Of a stretch of 64,000 nt of DNA, positions 61,496-64,000 are shown piece by piece. The translations under genes were made by a program, and so were the position numbers. This DNA is from Antrodiella citrinella (lineage: Eukaryota; Basidiomycota; Agaricomycetes; Polyporales; Steccherinaceae). Positions within the stretch are counted from its first letter, which is position 1. Each line of letters starts with the position of its first letter. The stretch lies in assembly GCA_004802725.1 (NCBI GenBank), contig SGPM01000097.1, positions 1 through 64,000 of the forward strand, read 5' to 3'. Below the pieces are notes generated by a model. The model worked only from the letters and a program-made list of their open reading frames with translations. It was not told the origin of the DNA and ran no database searches.

Positions 61496-63148
61496 TGCGT
61501 CGTCGGAGAGCGGGGATAAAGTATCGGTTATTTGGGAGTCGAGAGGCGGCGGTGAAGGTGATTGGAGCCACTGAACACGTTCACCACAAATGAAGGCAGA
61601 AACCCAGAGGACAAAGACCGACGGCGTGCTTTGAAAGCCTTGACTCCTTAGTTGCCATGGCCGATGACCGACTTGTGTGTCCTAGGTGGTCCACGGTCGA
61701 TTCCTGATGACTCCGTGGCGTACTTCCTCCTATCAGACTGAACTTATCTTCTCAATTCCTATGGCCGATGGCGAAATCGTTTGTCCCCGGAGGTCGCAGA
61801 GCATTCCATTGGACGATCTCTGGCTTGGCTCAGTGTGTTCTGAAAGACTAGGCTTCTCTTAGCAAACAGAACGCACCGTTGAACAGCTGAAATATCATGC
61901 TCTATCTGCAGACACGCAGACAGCGTCAAAGAACAAGAAGCTCACCTGGTCCGGAACTCATGCGATGTTCTCGTGAACTCCCGGGTTTCCGGATCAAGAC
62001 GATGGAGACTATGTATAAGCTGGCCGATATACTACTATTTCAATAGAGAGCCCGACAAAAGTGATGATGGCCTCATTCAATTCACCTTTCTCAAAGATTT
62101 AAGGTCGCCCTCGATCCAACAAGGCAGATATCTAGGACAGAGCGATGAGACAGATCCACAAAAACAGTAACTCATATGTCACGAAACTCTTGTCCATTGT
62201 GACTGAGGTACTTACACATCACGTAAGTGACCTGTTTGCTCCGTCGTGAGCATTGAACTCACGCAGTCGCTGGAAATATGACGGGCTCGTTCCGTATGAT
62301 CGTGTGCTGTTTCCTGTGAACCAATAAGAACGTCGATAGAGACCAATGATACGATGCTGTGAGAGCAAACTTGAGAGACAAGCTCCGCCGCGGCGGCAAG
62401 CAGCTCACGTGGTTCCGAGAAGCTTCGGTTCTGGTGACTTGAAGATCGTTTCTTGCCTTGTTTCTTACTCTCAAATGCGACCTCGATGATATCCAGCTGC
62501 AAGGAAACGGCCGATACATTGGAGTCTCAGGTGTCTCCGAGGCTGCCGAATACGAGATGCTTGAACTCTAGCCGTGGTTATGGTCATGAAGCTTTTCCTC
62601 ACATATTTCTGTATCGTTTTATTTGTTCTGCGTTATGTATCCTCGATGTCCGAGGGGAGAGCGGGGTGTAGCAGAGAGTACTCTGTGTTCTGTAAGGAGG
62701 TGTCAGTAGTCGTAGACATTCAAGAGGTACCGGTATGGCGTCAGATAACCTGATGTCGCACATTCGACATGAGGACGTACCGCAATGCACTTCTCGACTT
62801 CAAATGATATCACTCAGACAAGAATGAACACAATCTTGTTATACACGTCTTCAGTCCTCACCTGCGAGAAAAGTCAGTGAGAGGTTCTCCCTTTGGTACA
62901 TGCACGGGAGTTCGGAACCACGACTTCAGCCCACGCACTAGTGGATAGAGCACGTCATACCCCGCCGCACAGCGGCGCAGGGTTTGATATATATTCAGAC
63001 ACGACCGGCTGGTGGCATTGGCACCGCAAAGAACATAGCAGACACAATCAATCAAGCCTCTCACTCGCGATCAACGCAAGAGCATAGGCCCAGAAAGCAT
63101 TCTCTTCCATCCCACTGCCAGTGCACGGTGCACCTCCTGCTTCTCCTC
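61496..63148. other. 1.65 kb without a supported gene
   Basis: No complete gene was found. A minus-strand frame at 62212-62502 has an open stretch (ELLAAAAELVSQVCSHSIV) and another near 61990-62040 gives LDPETREFTRTSHEFRT. They lie downstream of the FunK1 gene and could be relics of another FunK1-like gene, but neither is convincing alone. Confidence 0.35.
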
Positions 63149-64000
63149 TTACTTCGTCCCGGACCCTGCCTTCCCCTTCCCCTTACCGCCCTCCACTTCA
63201 ACCTGATTCCACGGGGCGTTTTTGAGCCTCTCGAGATCGCGTTTGCGGCGTCCCAGTTCCTTTTCCCTAAGGACGCTGGCTTCCTCGTTCGTTTCAGCCT
63301 CGGTCGGTTTCATGTCGCCCTCGCCAGCAGCTATAAGGTCCAGATGCTTCGTGAGCAAGGCGATAACCTCTTCGTGAATAAGGGCTTGCGCAACATCGTT
63401 GTAGGTGCGGTAAGTGCACTGCAATAGGTGCCACCACTCGCGAACCAAGGGTTTCAGTCGGCTGAAGTAAGGATGAAAGTATTCAATGATCTGAGTCTCG
63501 AAGAGGGGTGGGTCTGTGAACAATTCGTGCTTTTTGCTGGCGCCTCCGTCGTCGAAGAGGGCGCGCTTGTACTCTCGAAGTTTGATCAGCTGCGCTGGCG
63601 ATAAGGGCTTTTCCTGAGTCGACTTTGGCTTTTTCTGGGGCTGACTCGTGAATAGCTCAGGACGACGAGGGCCGCCAGGACCCATTCGAACAAGGCATTG
63701 GTATACAAGCACCCAGAAAAAGGACTCGATATCGTGGATGGCGTTGTGGATGGGATGGGATTTGTGGAGATCTGATCTGCGACAGTGCAGATAGCCGTCA
63801 TCATAATCTGGTGTTAGATATGCGGCGTTCCGTATGACCTCGTAGCTCATGAATGCCAATGTACCCTGTCCACGTTGGCATTGTCAAAATGGAGTGACAG
63901 ATCGATGAGTACAACATTTACCGTTCTCTCTCCAGCGGCATTTTGAGCGTTCGTCCACAAGGGAGGGCGTGTCTGAGGCATCGAGGTAAGTTTCATTTGC
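63149..64000 (-). CDS. FunK1 fungal-type protein kinase, 3' part (cut by window edge)
   Basis: Minus-strand gene entering from beyond 64000. The last exons give RPPLWTNAQNAAGERT joined across an intron (about 63888-63940) to GTLAFMSYEVIRNAAYLTPD, then YDDGYLHCRRSDLHKSHPIH, NAIHDIESFFWVLVYQCLVR and GPGGPRRPEL. This is the C lobe of FunK1 kinases, from the activation-segment GTxxFMS through the DIES..FWVL helix. The remainder is the usual FunK1 tail with YFHPYFSRLKPLVREWWHLL and TYNDVAQALIHEEVIALL, then a basic end. Stop at 63149-63151. Catalytic HRD and DFG would lie outside the window. The frame is intact, unlike the relic at 28-29 kb. Confidence 0.88.

Noticed and set aside
62930..63000. tRNA-like AGTGGATAGAGCA followed by a GC-rich hairpin
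   Set aside because: No T-loop consensus (GGTTCGA-type) and no matching acceptor stem, so not a tRNA.

Overview
The window is nuclear DNA of a filamentous basidiomycete, most likely an Agaricomycete. Genes are split by many short introns of roughly 45-70 bp with GT-AG ends. Several families are typical of mushroom-forming fungi: FunK1 kinases, DUF6534 multi-span membrane proteins, a DUF6697 protein and a MYND-finger protein. There are no operons, CRISPR arrays, rRNA or convincing tRNA genes. Scattered N bases (about 17.7-22.3 kb, 39.6-41.0 kb and one at 49.36 kb) mark weaker sequence.

Left part (0.7-18 kb) is a dense housekeeping block: BRO1 (ESCRT), a proline/glycine-rich DM9-domain protein, a WLM-family metalloprotease (Wss1 type) head-to-head with the RAD2/XPG nuclease, the complex I subunit NDUFB8, a class I methyltransferase and the PA2G4/Cdb4 pita-bread protein.

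Middle part (18-29.4 kb) is more disturbed: a PCC1 (KEOPS) gene readable through Ns, a DUF6534 gene, a truncated second copy of a Caf120-like PH-domain gene, a gene built from four HMG-box-like modules, acyl-protein thioesterase copy A, and a FunK1 relic lacking its catalytic core.

From 30 to 49.7 kb there are RPT2 (19S proteasome ATPase), the full-length Caf120/Skg3-like gene, an MDR-family oxidoreductase, 6-phosphofructokinase with one unusually long intron, and a large DUF6697 gene. At 50.1-51.5 kb lies acyl-protein thioesterase copy B, in inverted orientation to copy A. The two copies bound an interval of about 22 kb.

The right part (51.8-64 kb) has a MYND-finger gene, a second DUF6534 gene, a Bqt4-like APSES/transmembrane protein, a metallo-beta-lactamase-fold hydrolase, MOCS2A (molybdopterin synthase small subunit), a DUF302 protein and the 3' part of a FunK1 kinase running off the window.

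Most genes are unrelated housekeeping functions. The most notable structural signals are the HMG array with an intron at the same point of all four modules, the inverted thioesterase pair with uneven divergence that suggests gene conversion, and the truncated Caf120 duplicate. Multi-exon genes are given as full spans; exon joins were inferred by eye from reading frame, splice sites and family resemblance.
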